DNA of 64,000 bases. It comes from CBDAQD01 sp965275905. GTDB lineage: Bacteria; Pseudomonadota; Alphaproteobacteria; Rhizobiales; JAJFHC01. Below are positions 33,255 through 41,628 of this stretch, piece by piece (position 1 is the first letter of the stretch; every line of letters begins with the position of its first letter). The notes beneath the pieces are model-generated. The model was not told the origin of the DNA. It ran no database searches and worked only from the letters and a program-made list of their open reading frames with translations. Where the stretch lies: assembly GCA_965275905.1 (NCBI GenBank), contig CBDHYJ010000025.1, forward strand, positions 62,001 to 126,000. The letters are read 5' to 3'. The position numbers and the translations under genes were made by a program.

Positions 33255-34268
33255 ATGACACGCATACCCACAAATTCCCGAGTTTTTGCGCTGGTTTCAG
33301 CCATTCTCGTCCTCATTCTGACGTCGATGCCGGTGCTTGCGACGCCTGAGGTCTGGGCCCGTTCCGGCTGGGACAAAACCGACTTCACGCAGAAATCCAT
33401 CGATTTCGGCGAGATCCTTTCCGGAGGTCCGCCAAAGGATGGAATCCCGTCGATCGACAAGCCGGTTTTCAAGCCGCAAGCCGAGATAAAGGATCTGGCG
33501 GACACGGAACCTGTCATCACGGTCGCTATTGACGGCAAGGCCCGGGCATATCCGATTCAGATCCTGATCTGGCACGAGATCGTCAATGACGAACTCGGCG
33601 GCATGCCGATCTCGGTGACCTATTGCCCGTTGTGCAATTCGGCCATCGTGTTCGACCGGCGTATCGATGGAAAACTGCTCGATTTCGGAACCACAGGAAA
33701 GCTCCGAAAGTCGGATCTGGTGATGTATGACCGGCAAACTGAAAGCTGGTGGCAGCAGTTCACCGGCGAAGCGATTGTCGGCGAGATGACAGGGACGACG
33801 CTGAAGACGATCCCGGCGCGACTCGAATCCTATGCCCTGTTCAAGGAGCGGCATCCTGACGGCGAGGTGCTGGTTCCCAACAACCCGGGAATGAGGTCTT
33901 ACGGGCGCAACCCGTACACCGGCTATGACCGGCGCGGCCAGCCTTATGTGCTGTTCCGCGGCGAGCTCCCGGACTACATCAACCCGATGGAACGGGTGAT
34001 CACCTACAAGGTGGATGGCAAGCCGCAAGCCGTATCCCTCACCTTGCTGACCGAGAAGAAGAAGTTCGAGGCCGACGGCGTGATCATGACCTGGAAGGCG
34101 GGCCAGAACTCGGCGCTCGACACCAGCGCGATATCGAGCGGACGGGACGTGGGCAATATCATCGTGCAAAAGAAGACCGGCGACGCGCTGGAGGACATGG
34201 TCTACGACGTGACGTTCGCATTCGTGTTCCATGCGTTTTATCCCGAATTGAAAATTAGGCAGAACTGA
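33255..34268 (+). CDS. DUF3179 exported protein
   Basis: A 337-residue DUF3179 protein with a signal peptide (SRVFALVSAILVLILTSMPV, cleavage near LATPE). Conserved features are AYPIQILIWHEIVND, SVTYCPLCNSAIVFDR with a C-x2-C pair, TGKLRKSDLVMYDRQTESWW and the PNNPGMRSYGRNPY segment. The biochemical role of the family is not known. I start at ATG 33255; upstream the frame overlaps the NUDIX stop and lacks a signal-like start. Confidence 0.88.
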   Translation: MTRIPTNSRVFALVSAILVLILTSMPVLATPEVWARSGWDKTDFTQKSIDFGEILSGGPPKDGIPSIDKPVFKPQAEIKDLADTEPVITVAIDGKARAYPIQILIWHEIVNDELGGMPISVTYCPLCNSAIVFDRRIDGKLLDFGTTGKLRKSDLVMYDRQTESWWQQFTGEAIVGEMTGTTLKTIPARLESYALFKERHPDGEVLVPNNPGMRSYGRNPYTGYDRRGQPYVLFRGELPDYINPMERVITYKVDGKPQAVSLTLLTEKKKFEADGVIMTWKAGQNSALDTSAISSGRDVGNIIVQKKTGDALEDMVYDVTFAFVFHAFYPELKIRQN

Positions 34269-34326
34269 CTGCCGGACGGGCCTGCTGGCTATCGACACGG
34301 CCGATGCAAAGAATTAGTTTCGGGAC

Positions 34327-34749
34327 ATGTTCAGCAACTGGATGAGTCTCCCCGCAAATCGTTACGTGGTTTTATCGGGGCTCGTAGCGGCAGCGATGGC
34401 GCTGTCGGCGATGCTGGTTGCCCAGCCCTTGCGTGCCCAGGACGGCGCGCCCTACGAACAGAAGCTTCTCCGCCTTTCCGAGGTGCTGGGCGCAATGCAT
34501 CACTTGCGCAACGTTTGCGGCGCGCGCGAGGGCCAGTTGTGGCGCGACCAGATGATCCGGATGCTCGATGCCGAAGCGCCCTCGCCTGCCCGGCGGGCGA
34601 AGCTGGTACGCCAGTTCAACAAGGGATACCGGTTTCACCAGAAATCGTTCCAGACCTGTACCGATTCCGCCTATATCGAGTCACAGAAGTTTGCCACCGA
34701 AGGGCGCCAACTGTCCCAGGCGCTCGCCCTGGAACGCGCCAATTTCTAG
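34327..34749 (+). CDS. TIGR02301-family exported protein
   Basis: A 140-residue protein with an N-terminal signal (VVLSGLVAAAMALSAMLVAQ, cleavage around RAQDG) and the family core PYEQKLLRLSEVLGAMHHLR with NVCGAREGQLWRDQM and two later conserved blocks. TIGR02301 proteins are restricted to alphaproteobacteria, chiefly Rhizobiales, and lie near NUDIX genes; the function is unknown. Two cysteines (NVCG, QTCT) may form a disulphide in the periplasm. Confidence 0.88.
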   Translation: MFSNWMSLPANRYVVLSGLVAAAMALSAMLVAQPLRAQDGAPYEQKLLRLSEVLGAMHHLRNVCGAREGQLWRDQMIRMLDAEAPSPARRAKLVRQFNKGYRFHQKSFQTCTDSAYIESQKFATEGRQLSQALALERANF

Positions 34750-34816
34750 GGATTCCGGCGGCTATCGGGCGACTGTCTCGCGGATTCGGCCGTCGGGAAT
34801 TCCGCAAATGTGGACA

Positions 34817-34831
34817 TTAACCTTTTATTTA
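34817..34831. promoter_or_regulatory. Possible CtrA binding site
   Basis: TTAA-CCTTTTA-TTTA, one base off the CtrA consensus TTAA-N7-TTAA, lies 117 bp before the small gene at 34948. CtrA is the alphaproteobacterial cell-cycle regulator. A single near-match in an AT-rich spot is weak evidence. Confidence 0.3.
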
Positions 34832-34894
34832 CTTCCTGCGGGCGGGCGCTGTCAGGTATGCTAGAAAGATCCTGGCAGGGACGAGGGATTGCCG

Positions 34895-34914
34895 GCCCCC
34901 GATACGGGGGCTTT
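34895..34914 (+). terminator. GC-rich hairpin with short T-tail
   Basis: GCCCCCG ATA CGGGGGC followed by TTT: a compact 7-bp stem. It lies 145 bp after the TIGR02301 stop and 34 bp before the next start. It could end the upstream transcript or act as a leader hairpin for the gene at 34948. Confidence 0.55.
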
Positions 34915-34947
34915 GCATATTCCGGGCGATAAATCGGTAGGTGCGTA

Positions 34948-35211
34948 ATGCTCAAGGCAGACGTCGAAAGACTCGAAGAAGAACAACAAATCCGCGATCA
35001 GAAACAGGCAGCATTGCGCTACATTCTCGATGCATGGGAAGAGGCCGTGTATGACGGTATCGAACCCGACCTTCTGGCCACCGCAGCCATGTTCGCCGCG
35101 CTGAGCGACATGGTCGTAACATACGGTGAAGAAGCCGTTGCGACCATGACGGACGGCCTTGCTGAACGCATCCGGCACGGCGAATTCACGGTGAACCGGG
35201 TCACTCAGTAG
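34948..35211 (+). CDS. Small acidic helical protein, unknown
   Basis: An 87-residue, mainly helical, cytosolic protein (KADVERLEEEQQIRDQKQAA, then ILDAWEEAVYDGIEPDLLA). It has no signal peptide and no recognised domain. The start at 34948 has TAGGTG upstream. Its last 7 bp overlap the end of the convergent LysE-type gene. A hairpin and a possible CtrA site precede it, so it is probably controlled on its own. Confidence 0.7.
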   Translation: MLKADVERLEEEQQIRDQKQAALRYILDAWEEAVYDGIEPDLLATAAMFAALSDMVVTYGEEAVATMTDGLAERIRHGEFTVNRVTQ

Positions 35212-35846
35212 AGCTGCGCCAGGGCGACTCGCCCGAGCATAAAGCCCCCGAACAGAATAATCGCAGCACCGGTCACGCGGTTGATCAGCGCCAGGCGGCG
35301 GCTGTCCAGCCGTCCGCGCAGGCGAACCACCACCGTTGACAGAAACACCCACCACAGCAGACTGCCCGCCATGACGGACGCGACGATCGTGATCGTTGCG
35401 CCATGATTTCCGGAATGCGTCAGGGTTTTCGATGCTCCGCCAAAGATCGCCACAAACCCCGCCATCGTGAACGGGTTGGTCAGGGTCAGCACAAGGGTCG
35501 AGCTGAAAATCGCGAGAGCCTGGCGTGAGCTTGGACGCGCGACGATTTCTTCCGGATCGACCGGCGTGCGCCAGGCGTGAACCCCCAGGACCAGGAGGAA
35601 AAGACCGCCTGCAATCTGAAGCAGGACGGCATGATCCGAAATGATGTCCGCGACCGCCTTGAGCCCCATGGCCGCGGCGGTGGCGAACAAACCATCTCCC
35701 ACCACCGATCCCAGACCGGTGAAGACACCCGCCCAGAAACCATGACGAAGTGTCTGGCGGATGCACATGAAGTTAATGGGTCCGAGCGGTGCTGACACGG
35801 CGAGGCCGATCGCAATGCCCCAGGGCACGAGGCTCAGTTCGACCAT
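35205..35846 (-). CDS. LysE-family amino-acid exporter
   Basis: A 213-residue inner-membrane protein of the LysE/RhtB type with about six membrane helices. The N-terminal GLAVSAPLGPINFMCIRQTL is the family signature, followed by helices such as AGGLFLLVLGVHAWR and TLVLTLTNPFTMAGFVAIFG. These proteins export amino acids or related metabolites; the substrate is unknown. It is convergent with the small gene at 34948. Confidence 0.88.
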   Translation of the reverse strand: MVELSLVPWGIAIGLAVSAPLGPINFMCIRQTLRHGFWAGVFTGLGSVVGDGLFATAAAMGLKAVADIISDHAVLLQIAGGLFLLVLGVHAWRTPVDPEEIVARPSSRQALAIFSSTLVLTLTNPFTMAGFVAIFGGASKTLTHSGNHGATITIVASVMAGSLLWWVFLSTVVVRLRGRLDSRRLALINRVTGAAIILFGGFMLGRVALAQLY

Positions 35847-35932
35847 GACCGAATCACTTTCGTTCCCCCAGTTACCGAAGTGGAGCGTTCCAGTCTTCTA
35901 ACGTCTCAGCTTTTCGGCGAAAACGGATTCTT

Positions 35933-35960
35933 AACCCGCTCCGGGTGAACATTGCGGGTT
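35933..35960. promoter_or_regulatory. Inverted repeat upstream of usg
   Basis: AACCCGC (35933-35939) and GCGGGTT (35954-35960) are perfect 7-bp arms; an internal ACCCG/CGGGT pair (35934-35938, 35942-35946) overlaps them, so two alternative hairpins are possible. It is in the intergenic region 78 bp before the usg start. It may be an operator or leader structure; evidence is only symmetry. Confidence 0.25.
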
Positions 35961-36037
35961 CGCTCCATTTCTGCGGCAGTTTAGGGGAGGTGCTCGAACA
36001 AAACCTTACGGAAGCTGAGATCCGGAAAGGAGGTTCA

Positions 36038-36301
36038 ATGAGCGACTTGAACAAAAGGTTTGAGGGTTACGAAACCGTAACCGCCGAAATCGTCTACAGG
36101 GCGCCCAGCCAGCCCGGGCTCTTGCAGACCTACGTCTGGCACGGCCTTGACCGCGCGCCACGGTATCCAATTCTGACCAATTTCCTCAAATTCTGGCAGC
36201 GTGAGCTTGACGGTCCCCTGCATTCGGTCAGAATCGCCTCGTCTGGCACCACAGCGCCATCCGAGGTTGAATTTGTCGATCACGAATCCACGGTCCACTA
36301 G
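36038..36301 (+). CDS. Usg family protein
   Basis: An 87-residue protein matching the alphaproteobacterial Usg family (upstream small gene, first noted near trp genes in Caulobacter): FEGYETVTAEIVYRAP, LLQTYVWHGLDRAPRYP, LTNFLKFWQRELDGPLHSVR. The biochemical role is unknown. A very strong ribosome site (AAAGGAGG) precedes the ATG. The next gene begins inside its 3' end. No trp genes lie nearby. Confidence 0.88.
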   Translation: MSDLNKRFEGYETVTAEIVYRAPSQPGLLQTYVWHGLDRAPRYPILTNFLKFWQRELDGPLHSVRIASSGTTAPSEVEFVDHESTVH

Positions 36302-36932
36302 CCGGGTCTTCGCCACTATCGCGGGCGCAGCGTTCCTTGTCCTGTCGGCTCCCGCCTTACCGGCTTTCGGCCAGGACAAGACGCAGGAGCGGATCGGCGG
36401 TGACAGTGCATCACCGGGTGACGACGACAGCAAGGATTCCACGCGTATCGGCGGCGAGTCAGACGCCCCGCCGGAAATCTACAGGGACCTGACCTCTCTT
36501 CCGGACGCCGTGCGCAAAACGCTGGAGCGTATTCTCAAGGCAGCGAGGACCGGTGAAATTGACAAACTCCGTCCCGTCATCGAGGCCAATGAACTTGTCC
36601 CGATTTTCAGCTTCGGCGAGGATCAGGATCCGATCTCGTACTGGAAGCAGATTTCGCGCGATGGCGAGGGTCGTGAAATCCTTGCCGAAATGATCCGCAT
36701 CTTCACCACCGGTTTCATACGGATGGACAAGGGATCGAAAGACGAATTGATCGTTTGGCCGTATCACTTCGGTTATCCGCTCGACAAACTCAAACCACAC
36801 GAACGGGTCGAACTCTATCTTCTCGTCAATCCGGACGATGCAAAGACAATGGAGGAATCTGGTGGTTACTTCGGATATCGGGCCGGCATTTCACCCGACG
36901 GAACCTGGCAGTTCTTCGTGGCCGGCGATTGA
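36273..36932 (+). CDS. Exported protein of unknown function
   Basis: A 219-residue protein with a signal peptide (VFATIAGAAFLVLSAPAL, cleavage near AFGQD), then an acidic linker (RIGGDSASPGDDDSKDSTRI) and a C-terminal domain of about 130 residues (EIYRDLTSLPDAVRKTLERI to GISPDGTWQFFVAGD). I do not recognise the domain with certainty; similar exported proteins occur widely in Rhizobiales. I use TTG 36273 because GAGG lies 6 nt before it and the signal peptide follows. It overlaps usg by 29 bp in another frame. Confidence 0.7.
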   Translation: MSITNPRSTSRVFATIAGAAFLVLSAPALPAFGQDKTQERIGGDSASPGDDDSKDSTRIGGESDAPPEIYRDLTSLPDAVRKTLERILKAARTGEIDKLRPVIEANELVPIFSFGEDQDPISYWKQISRDGEGREILAEMIRIFTTGFIRMDKGSKDELIVWPYHFGYPLDKLKPHERVELYLLVNPDDAKTMEESGGYFGYRAGISPDGTWQFFVAGD

Positions 36933-37041
36933 AGAACCCTTTGCCTTGTAAAATATCGGATGCAACTTGAAGGCCGGATCAGAGCCGCGTAAATCTATCC
37001 GTCGATTGACTGCTTCAAATCACGAGCAAGATTACTCTCGC

Positions 37042-37917
37042 ATGACCGAGTCAAACTTCTGCCGCCTCTCCGACCGGGGCGTTATCAAACTGTCCGGGCA
37101 GGACGTGGTTCCGTTCCTGCAGGGCCTGATCACGAATGATGTCTCGAAGCTCGAGACTGACGGCGCACTCTACACCGCCCTCCTTACGCCGCAGGGCAAG
37201 ATCCTGTTCGACTTCTTTGCCGTCGCTGCCGGCGACTCGATCCTGCTCGACTGCGCTCTGGACCATGTGCCGGACCTGACGAAGCGGCTGACATTCTACC
37301 GGCTGCGCGCGGCGGTGGAGATCGAGGACATTTCATCGACACATGCCGTGCTGGCCTATTGGGGCGACGGGGATGTGCCAGTCGTTGAGGGTGCCGTGAG
37401 CTTTGCGGACCCCCGCCATGCGGCGATGGGGTACCGGGTGCTGGCGCATGAAGATGCGATCCCAGCGCTGCTTGATGGCGACGAGACGGCGGGAGATGAG
37501 GAGACGTATCACGCGCACAGGATTTCCCTTGGCCTCGCCGACAGCATCCGGGACATCGGGACCGGTGAAATGTTCCCGCACGAATGCAATCTCGATCAGC
37601 TCGGCGCGGTGGACTTCAAGAAGGGATGTTACGTCGGTCAGGAGGTGGTTTCGCGCACCGAACATCGCGGCAATGCGCGCAAGCGGATCCTGCCGGTCAG
37701 CATCGGCGACGCATCTGCCGCCTCCGGCGATACGATTACCGCGGCATCGAAGCCGGTCGGAACCATTCTTTCCAGGAGCGGACCGAGCGCGCTTGCGGTC
37801 GTCAGGGTCGACCGCGCCTCCGCGGCACTGGAGAACGGGGGAACGCTGGAGGTTGCCGGCGGCGCAATTCAACTGCTCCGCCCGGACTGGATTCAGTACC
37901 CGGTCCCGGGGACCTGA
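37042..37917 (+). CDS. Folate-binding YgfZ/GcvT-like protein
   Basis: A 291-residue YgfZ-type protein related to the glycine-cleavage T protein. Relatives bind tetrahydrofolate and help build or repair certain Fe-S enzymes. The signature KKGCYVGQEVVSRTEHRG is present with the conserved Cys, and the N-terminal LSDRGVIKLSGQDVVPFLQG matches. ATG 37042 is chosen; the frame is open for 25 codons upstream with no ribosome site. The HD-domain gene follows after 47 bp. Confidence 0.9.
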   Translation: MTESNFCRLSDRGVIKLSGQDVVPFLQGLITNDVSKLETDGALYTALLTPQGKILFDFFAVAAGDSILLDCALDHVPDLTKRLTFYRLRAAVEIEDISSTHAVLAYWGDGDVPVVEGAVSFADPRHAAMGYRVLAHEDAIPALLDGDETAGDEETYHAHRISLGLADSIRDIGTGEMFPHECNLDQLGAVDFKKGCYVGQEVVSRTEHRGNARKRILPVSIGDASAASGDTITAASKPVGTILSRSGPSALAVVRVDRASAALENGGTLEVAGGAIQLLRPDWIQYPVPGT

Positions 37918-37964
37918 CAGGTGGATCGCCCGACCCGCCTCCCCCTGTCGCCAGCCCTGCATCC

Positions 37965-38576
37965 ATGAGCGGCAGAAAGTCAGCGCCCAACGGGAAACCG
38001 CCGCGCGCCTGGCAGCGCATGCTGAGCGGACGCCGTCTCGATCTGCTGGATCCGTCGCCGCTCGATATCGAAATCGAGGATATTGCTCACGGTCTAGCGC
38101 GGGTCGCGCGCTGGAACGGGCAGACAAGTGGCGGACACGCTTTCAGCGTCGCCCAGCACAGCCTGCTGGTCGAGGATCTTTGCACTCACTTCCGCCCCGA
38201 CCTTGACCGGAACTGGCGTCTCGCGGCGCTGCTCCATGATGCGCCGGAATATGTCATCGGCGATATGATCAGTCCATTCAAGGCCGCACTCGGCCTGGAC
38301 TACAAATCCTTTGAGCACCGACTGCTTGATGCAATCCACATGCGCTTCGGTATTCCGGTTTCCGTCCCTGACCGGGTCGAAAAGCTCATAAAACGGGCCG
38401 ACAAGGCTTCTGCTTTCCTCGAAGCAACGCAGTTGGCCGGATTCGAGGATTCAGAGGCGGCCCGTCTGTTCGGCAGGCCGCGCGGCGTTGCCGGGGCGGC
38501 GACGCTCAGGATCGAGCCCGTGTCCGCCGAAAGAGCCCAGCAGGCGTTTCTGAAGCGTTTCAAGCACCTTCAATGA
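37965..38576 (+). CDS. HD-domain phosphohydrolase (YfbR-like)
   Basis: A 203-residue HD protein. Metal ligands are likely His in VAQHSLLVEDL, HD in AALLHDAPEYVIGDM and a later Asp in IKRADKASAFLE. YfbR-type enzymes are 5'-deoxynucleotidases, but HD proteins of this group also act on other phosphates, so the substrate is open. ATG 37965 begins the conserved part (AWQRMLSGRRLDLLDPSP). A phosphatase gene follows after 78 bp. Confidence 0.85.
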   Translation: MSGRKSAPNGKPPRAWQRMLSGRRLDLLDPSPLDIEIEDIAHGLARVARWNGQTSGGHAFSVAQHSLLVEDLCTHFRPDLDRNWRLAALLHDAPEYVIGDMISPFKAALGLDYKSFEHRLLDAIHMRFGIPVSVPDRVEKLIKRADKASAFLEATQLAGFEDSEAARLFGRPRGVAGAATLRIEPVSAERAQQAFLKRFKHLQ

Positions 38577-38654
38577 ACCGTCGCAAAAATGCGGCAATCA
38601 TTGAAAATCGCTCTATATTGATTCGAGAGACAGGAAAATGATGTGGGACCGGGA

Positions 38655-39188
38655 ATGATCGTTGTCTGCCCTCTGAGCGCCGTAGACCAGGTTGTGGCAA
38701 GCTATCGTCCCGAGCGCCTGATCACCCTGCTGAACCCCGACATGATGATCGAGACGCCTTCAGCACTCTCGGCCGACCAGCATCTCAAACTGCCCATGAA
38801 CGACATCGACGTGCCGACCGACGGCCTTATCGCGGCGAAAGAAGACCAGGTCCATTCGCTGATAACGTTTGTCGAAAGTTGGAGCCGTTCCGGGCCTCTG
38901 GCGATTCACTGCTGGGCCGGTATCAGCCGCTCGACGGCGGCCGCGTTCGTGACCCTTTGTCATCTCAATCCGGCCAAGGATGAAGAGGAGATTGCGCAAC
39001 AGCTGCGGATTGCGGCACCATTTGCGACACCGAACCGCCGGATCGTAGATCTCGCCGACAGCGTTATGGGCCGCGAAGGCCGCATGATCAACGCTGTTGA
39101 GGCCATCGGCCGCGGTGCGGATGCCTGGGAAGGAAGCGTGTTCGAGATGCCTGCCGGCCCACGCAGGGATGCTGCTGCCATCGCCTGA
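38655..39188 (+). CDS. Dual-specificity/tyrosine phosphatase-like protein
   Basis: A 177-residue protein with the C-x5-R phosphatase loop HCWAGISRSTAA (Cys86, Arg92). The fold is that of small cysteine phosphatases; this Rhizobiales group starts with VVCPLSAVDQVV. The substrate is unknown (protein or phosphoinositide/nucleotide). ATG 38655 follows GGGACCGGGA; a GTG at 38643 would add 4 residues. It is convergent with the cell-wall hydrolase gene. Confidence 0.85.
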   Translation: MIVVCPLSAVDQVVASYRPERLITLLNPDMMIETPSALSADQHLKLPMNDIDVPTDGLIAAKEDQVHSLITFVESWSRSGPLAIHCWAGISRSTAAAFVTLCHLNPAKDEEEIAQQLRIAAPFATPNRRIVDLADSVMGREGRMINAVEAIGRGADAWEGSVFEMPAGPRRDAAAIA

Positions 39189-39232
39189 GGCGAATTCCCC
39201 AATTCCAGTTCAGATCTGAAGTTCGATCCGGC

Positions 39233-40327
39233 TTAGCGGCTGGCTACGCGGGTGCGGCGCTCGTAGAAGATGTGGCGGCCAATCGTCTTGACCTTGCGCA
39301 TCTGACGGGCCCATTTCGGACTGACGTAGTCCGCGTGGTAGTACATCGCCCGGCGGATACCAACGGCCTTCTTCTTTCCGGTGATGAAACCCTTGGCGAG
39401 GTACTGAGCCCGGCGCCACTGACGCTTGTTCCTGGCGATCTCGGGCTTGCCGTCACAGGCGAACGAGAACTGGCAGGCATTGCGCCACTGCTCGTTCTGG
39501 AACACGACTCCGCACACCGTATTCGGATAGCGGCGGCTGCGCACCCTGTTCATGACCACGCCGGCAACAGCCATCTGTCCCACTGCCGGCTCTCCGCGGG
39601 CCTCGAAATAGATTGCCTTGGCCATGCACAGTTGCTCGGCGGCGAAATGCTTGCGCTGGGCAACAAGCCTGGTGCGTGCCTTCGTTCCCCGGCGTGCCAT
39701 TTCAGCGAGCTTGTTCGGTGTCGGCGTTGACGGCTGCGCGGACGGAGGCTCCGGAATGCCATCAAAGCTCATCGGCGCTGCCCCGGTGACTGCCGGATCG
39801 TCAAGCCGGACCAGTTCACCCGGCAGCGGAACGGCTTCGGCCGGCAGGGGCTGGTCGGGAAGATCGTATGAAACGCGCGCTTCCTCATCGGTACCAAGAC
39901 GGTCCGTGAGTTTCGCCGACTTGGTCGCCTTGGACGACTTGCGAAGCAGGCCTTCGACTTCGGGAGCCATCGGAACGAGGCTCGCCAGCGAATTGTTCTT
40001 GCGGCGGACGTCAGTCTTCGGCGCGCCGATCACGGTGCGCGCGGGAGCGATTCTGTCCTGATCCTTGGGATCAACGACGGAACGCGCCTGGACGATACGA
40101 TCATCGATCGTGCCGCGCAGTAACGACCGCTTGCGGATTACGGTGACGACGGATTGCTGCGGTGAAGACCAGTCTGCGAGAGCGACGCTTCGGGACGCTG
40201 CGGCCTGCTGGCCAAGATGGTTACCCAATAGCGCACCGCCGCTCAGCAGAACGACGCCTGCAAGCACTGACGGGACTGCCCATTTCAGGCTGAACCGCGA
40301 CGAGTAGATTGCCGCTGTAGGCTCCAT
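39233..40327 (-). CDS. Cell-wall hydrolase, CwlJ/SleB type
   Basis: A 364-residue envelope protein. An N-terminal membrane anchor (WAVPSVLAGVVLLSGGALLG) is followed by a long proline/charged periplasmic linker (about 45-245) and a C-terminal Hydrolase_2 (SleB/CwlJ) domain: LCMAKAIYFEARGEPAVGQM with the catalytic Glu, GVVMNRVRSRRYPNTVCGVV, and AMYYHADYVSPKWA. Relatives cut peptidoglycan. In alphaproteobacteria such proteins act in envelope remodelling, not spores. ATG 40327 is preferred over 40339. A possible CtrA site lies about 110 bp upstream. Confidence 0.88.
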   Translation of the reverse strand: MEPTAAIYSSRFSLKWAVPSVLAGVVLLSGGALLGNHLGQQAAASRSVALADWSSPQQSVVTVIRKRSLLRGTIDDRIVQARSVVDPKDQDRIAPARTVIGAPKTDVRRKNNSLASLVPMAPEVEGLLRKSSKATKSAKLTDRLGTDEEARVSYDLPDQPLPAEAVPLPGELVRLDDPAVTGAAPMSFDGIPEPPSAQPSTPTPNKLAEMARRGTKARTRLVAQRKHFAAEQLCMAKAIYFEARGEPAVGQMAVAGVVMNRVRSRRYPNTVCGVVFQNEQWRNACQFSFACDGKPEIARNKRQWRRAQYLAKGFITGKKKAVGIRRAMYYHADYVSPKWARQMRKVKTIGRHIFYERRTRVASR

Positions 40328-40677
40328 AGAGCTATACAACTCCCCTCAAAACCGAGGACACGAGAACTAACTCGAATCCGTCTCGCCGCATGCTTGTTTG
40401 GCAAGGCCGATTCAACGACCAAGATACCCCCTGAGGGTTTACCACAGGTTAACCATGGTCGCAACCAAACCAGCCCCCGGTTGTCGACATGTTTGAATCA
40501 CGATTAACGCCTTGCTACGCAACAGTTTTCTGCCTGCCACAATAATGTGAAATAAGGCATTTTGAAGGCAATTTGGGCACTATCAACAATGTGCTGATTC
40601 CCAGATAGGGACATCACCGTTCCGGACCGTTTCAACAGACCGGGCTCGCCACGCCGTGTCAGGCGGCCTGACAAGGT
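40328..40677. other. Intergenic region between cell-wall hydrolase and meaB
   Basis: A 350-bp stretch without a convincing open frame on either strand. It is AT-richer than its neighbours and holds a possible CtrA site (40438-40452) and a small hairpin TGTCAGG/CCTGACA (40657-40673) just beyond the meaB stop, which lacks a T-run on either strand. Confidence 0.6.
40438..40452. promoter_or_regulatory. Possible CtrA binding site upstream of the cell-wall hydrolase
   Basis: TTTA-CCACAGG-TTAA, followed by CC; read on the minus strand it is TTAAC-N6-TAAAC. This is one base off the CtrA consensus TTAA-N7-TTAA, about 110 bp upstream of an envelope-remodelling gene. A cell-cycle role is plausible but unproven. 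Confidence 0.35.
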
Positions 40678-41628
40678 TCAGCGGTTTCCCCGGATCGCCG
40701 TTGCGATTTCAAATTGGCGGGCGAACGGACTGTCGTCGCGGCCGAGCCGGAGAGCGTCGCCTGCGCGGGCGACCCCATCCCTGCCGAATCCCAGCATGAC
40801 AGCATCCTCCAGCCAGGACCTCGCGCTTGAGTGGCGGGTCGTGGCGAGTCGGTCGTCTATGGACAGCCATGTCCAGTGCTCGTCGATGGCCCCAATCAAT
40901 CGGTCGACTCCGTCACCGGTCGAGGCGGAAACCGGTAAGACTTTGACTTTCCAGCCTGATTTTTGATCAGGCGCCAGGCCCAGCGCGCCCTCGACGTCGA
41001 CAACCGCGCGCAATGCGGCCGCGCCGAGATCCGCTTTTGTCACAGCCGCGATGTGAGGGATCTCCATGATCCCGGCCTTCATGAACTGCAGGCTGTCGCC
41101 GGATTCGGGCTGTACGCAAAACAGCACCGTGTCGGCCACCCGCGCTATATCCGACTCGGACTGTCCCACGCCGACGGTCTCGACCACGACCACGTCGAAG
41201 ATCGCGCGCATCAGAACCATCGCCGGAACAGTCAATGCGGCGAGGCCGCCAAGCCGGTCTCTCGCTGCCATTGACCTGATGAAAACGCCGTGGTCGTCAG
41301 GATCGGTCAAAATGCGTGTACGATCCCCCAGAAGCGCTCCACCCGTCCTTTTTGACGACGGATCGACAGCAATCACGCCAATTGATTCGCCTCGCGCGCG
41401 CCACTGGGAGACGAGAGCGTTCACGAGCGTCGACTTGCCGACGCCGGGAGGCCCGGTCAGACCCAATACGTGACCGTGAGGCGTGCGGAATGCCGCGTCG
41501 AGCAGGCCAACAAGCTCCGAATCATCCGGTCGCGCTTCGATCGCGGCCAGCATCATGGAGAGAGCGCGTTTTCCGCCAGCCCGCAGTTCCTCGAGGGACG
41601 TCGTGTCGCCGGCGGAACCCGTCACCAC
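40678..41628 (-). CDS. meaB: MeaB/ArgK-type G3E GTPase
   Basis: A 316-residue P-loop GTPase. Walker A is LTGPPGVGKST (57-67), followed by VDPSSKRTGGALLGDR (switch region), VVVETVGVGQSE (Walker B) and VTKAD (base recognition). MeaB loads and protects the B12-dependent methylmalonyl-CoA mutase. No mutase gene is in the window. The start is GTG immediately after the ppdK stop (TAAGTGGTG), so translation is probably coupled. Confidence 0.92.
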   Translation of the reverse strand: MVTGSAGDTTSLEELRAGGKRALSMMLAAIEARPDDSELVGLLDAAFRTPHGHVLGLTGPPGVGKSTLVNALVSQWRARGESIGVIAVDPSSKRTGGALLGDRTRILTDPDDHGVFIRSMAARDRLGGLAALTVPAMVLMRAIFDVVVVETVGVGQSESDIARVADTVLFCVQPESGDSLQFMKAGIMEIPHIAAVTKADLGAAALRAVVDVEGALGLAPDQKSGWKVKVLPVSASTGDGVDRLIGAIDEHWTWLSIDDRLATTRHSSARSWLEDAVMLGFGRDGVARAGDALRLGRDDSPFARQFEIATAIRGNR

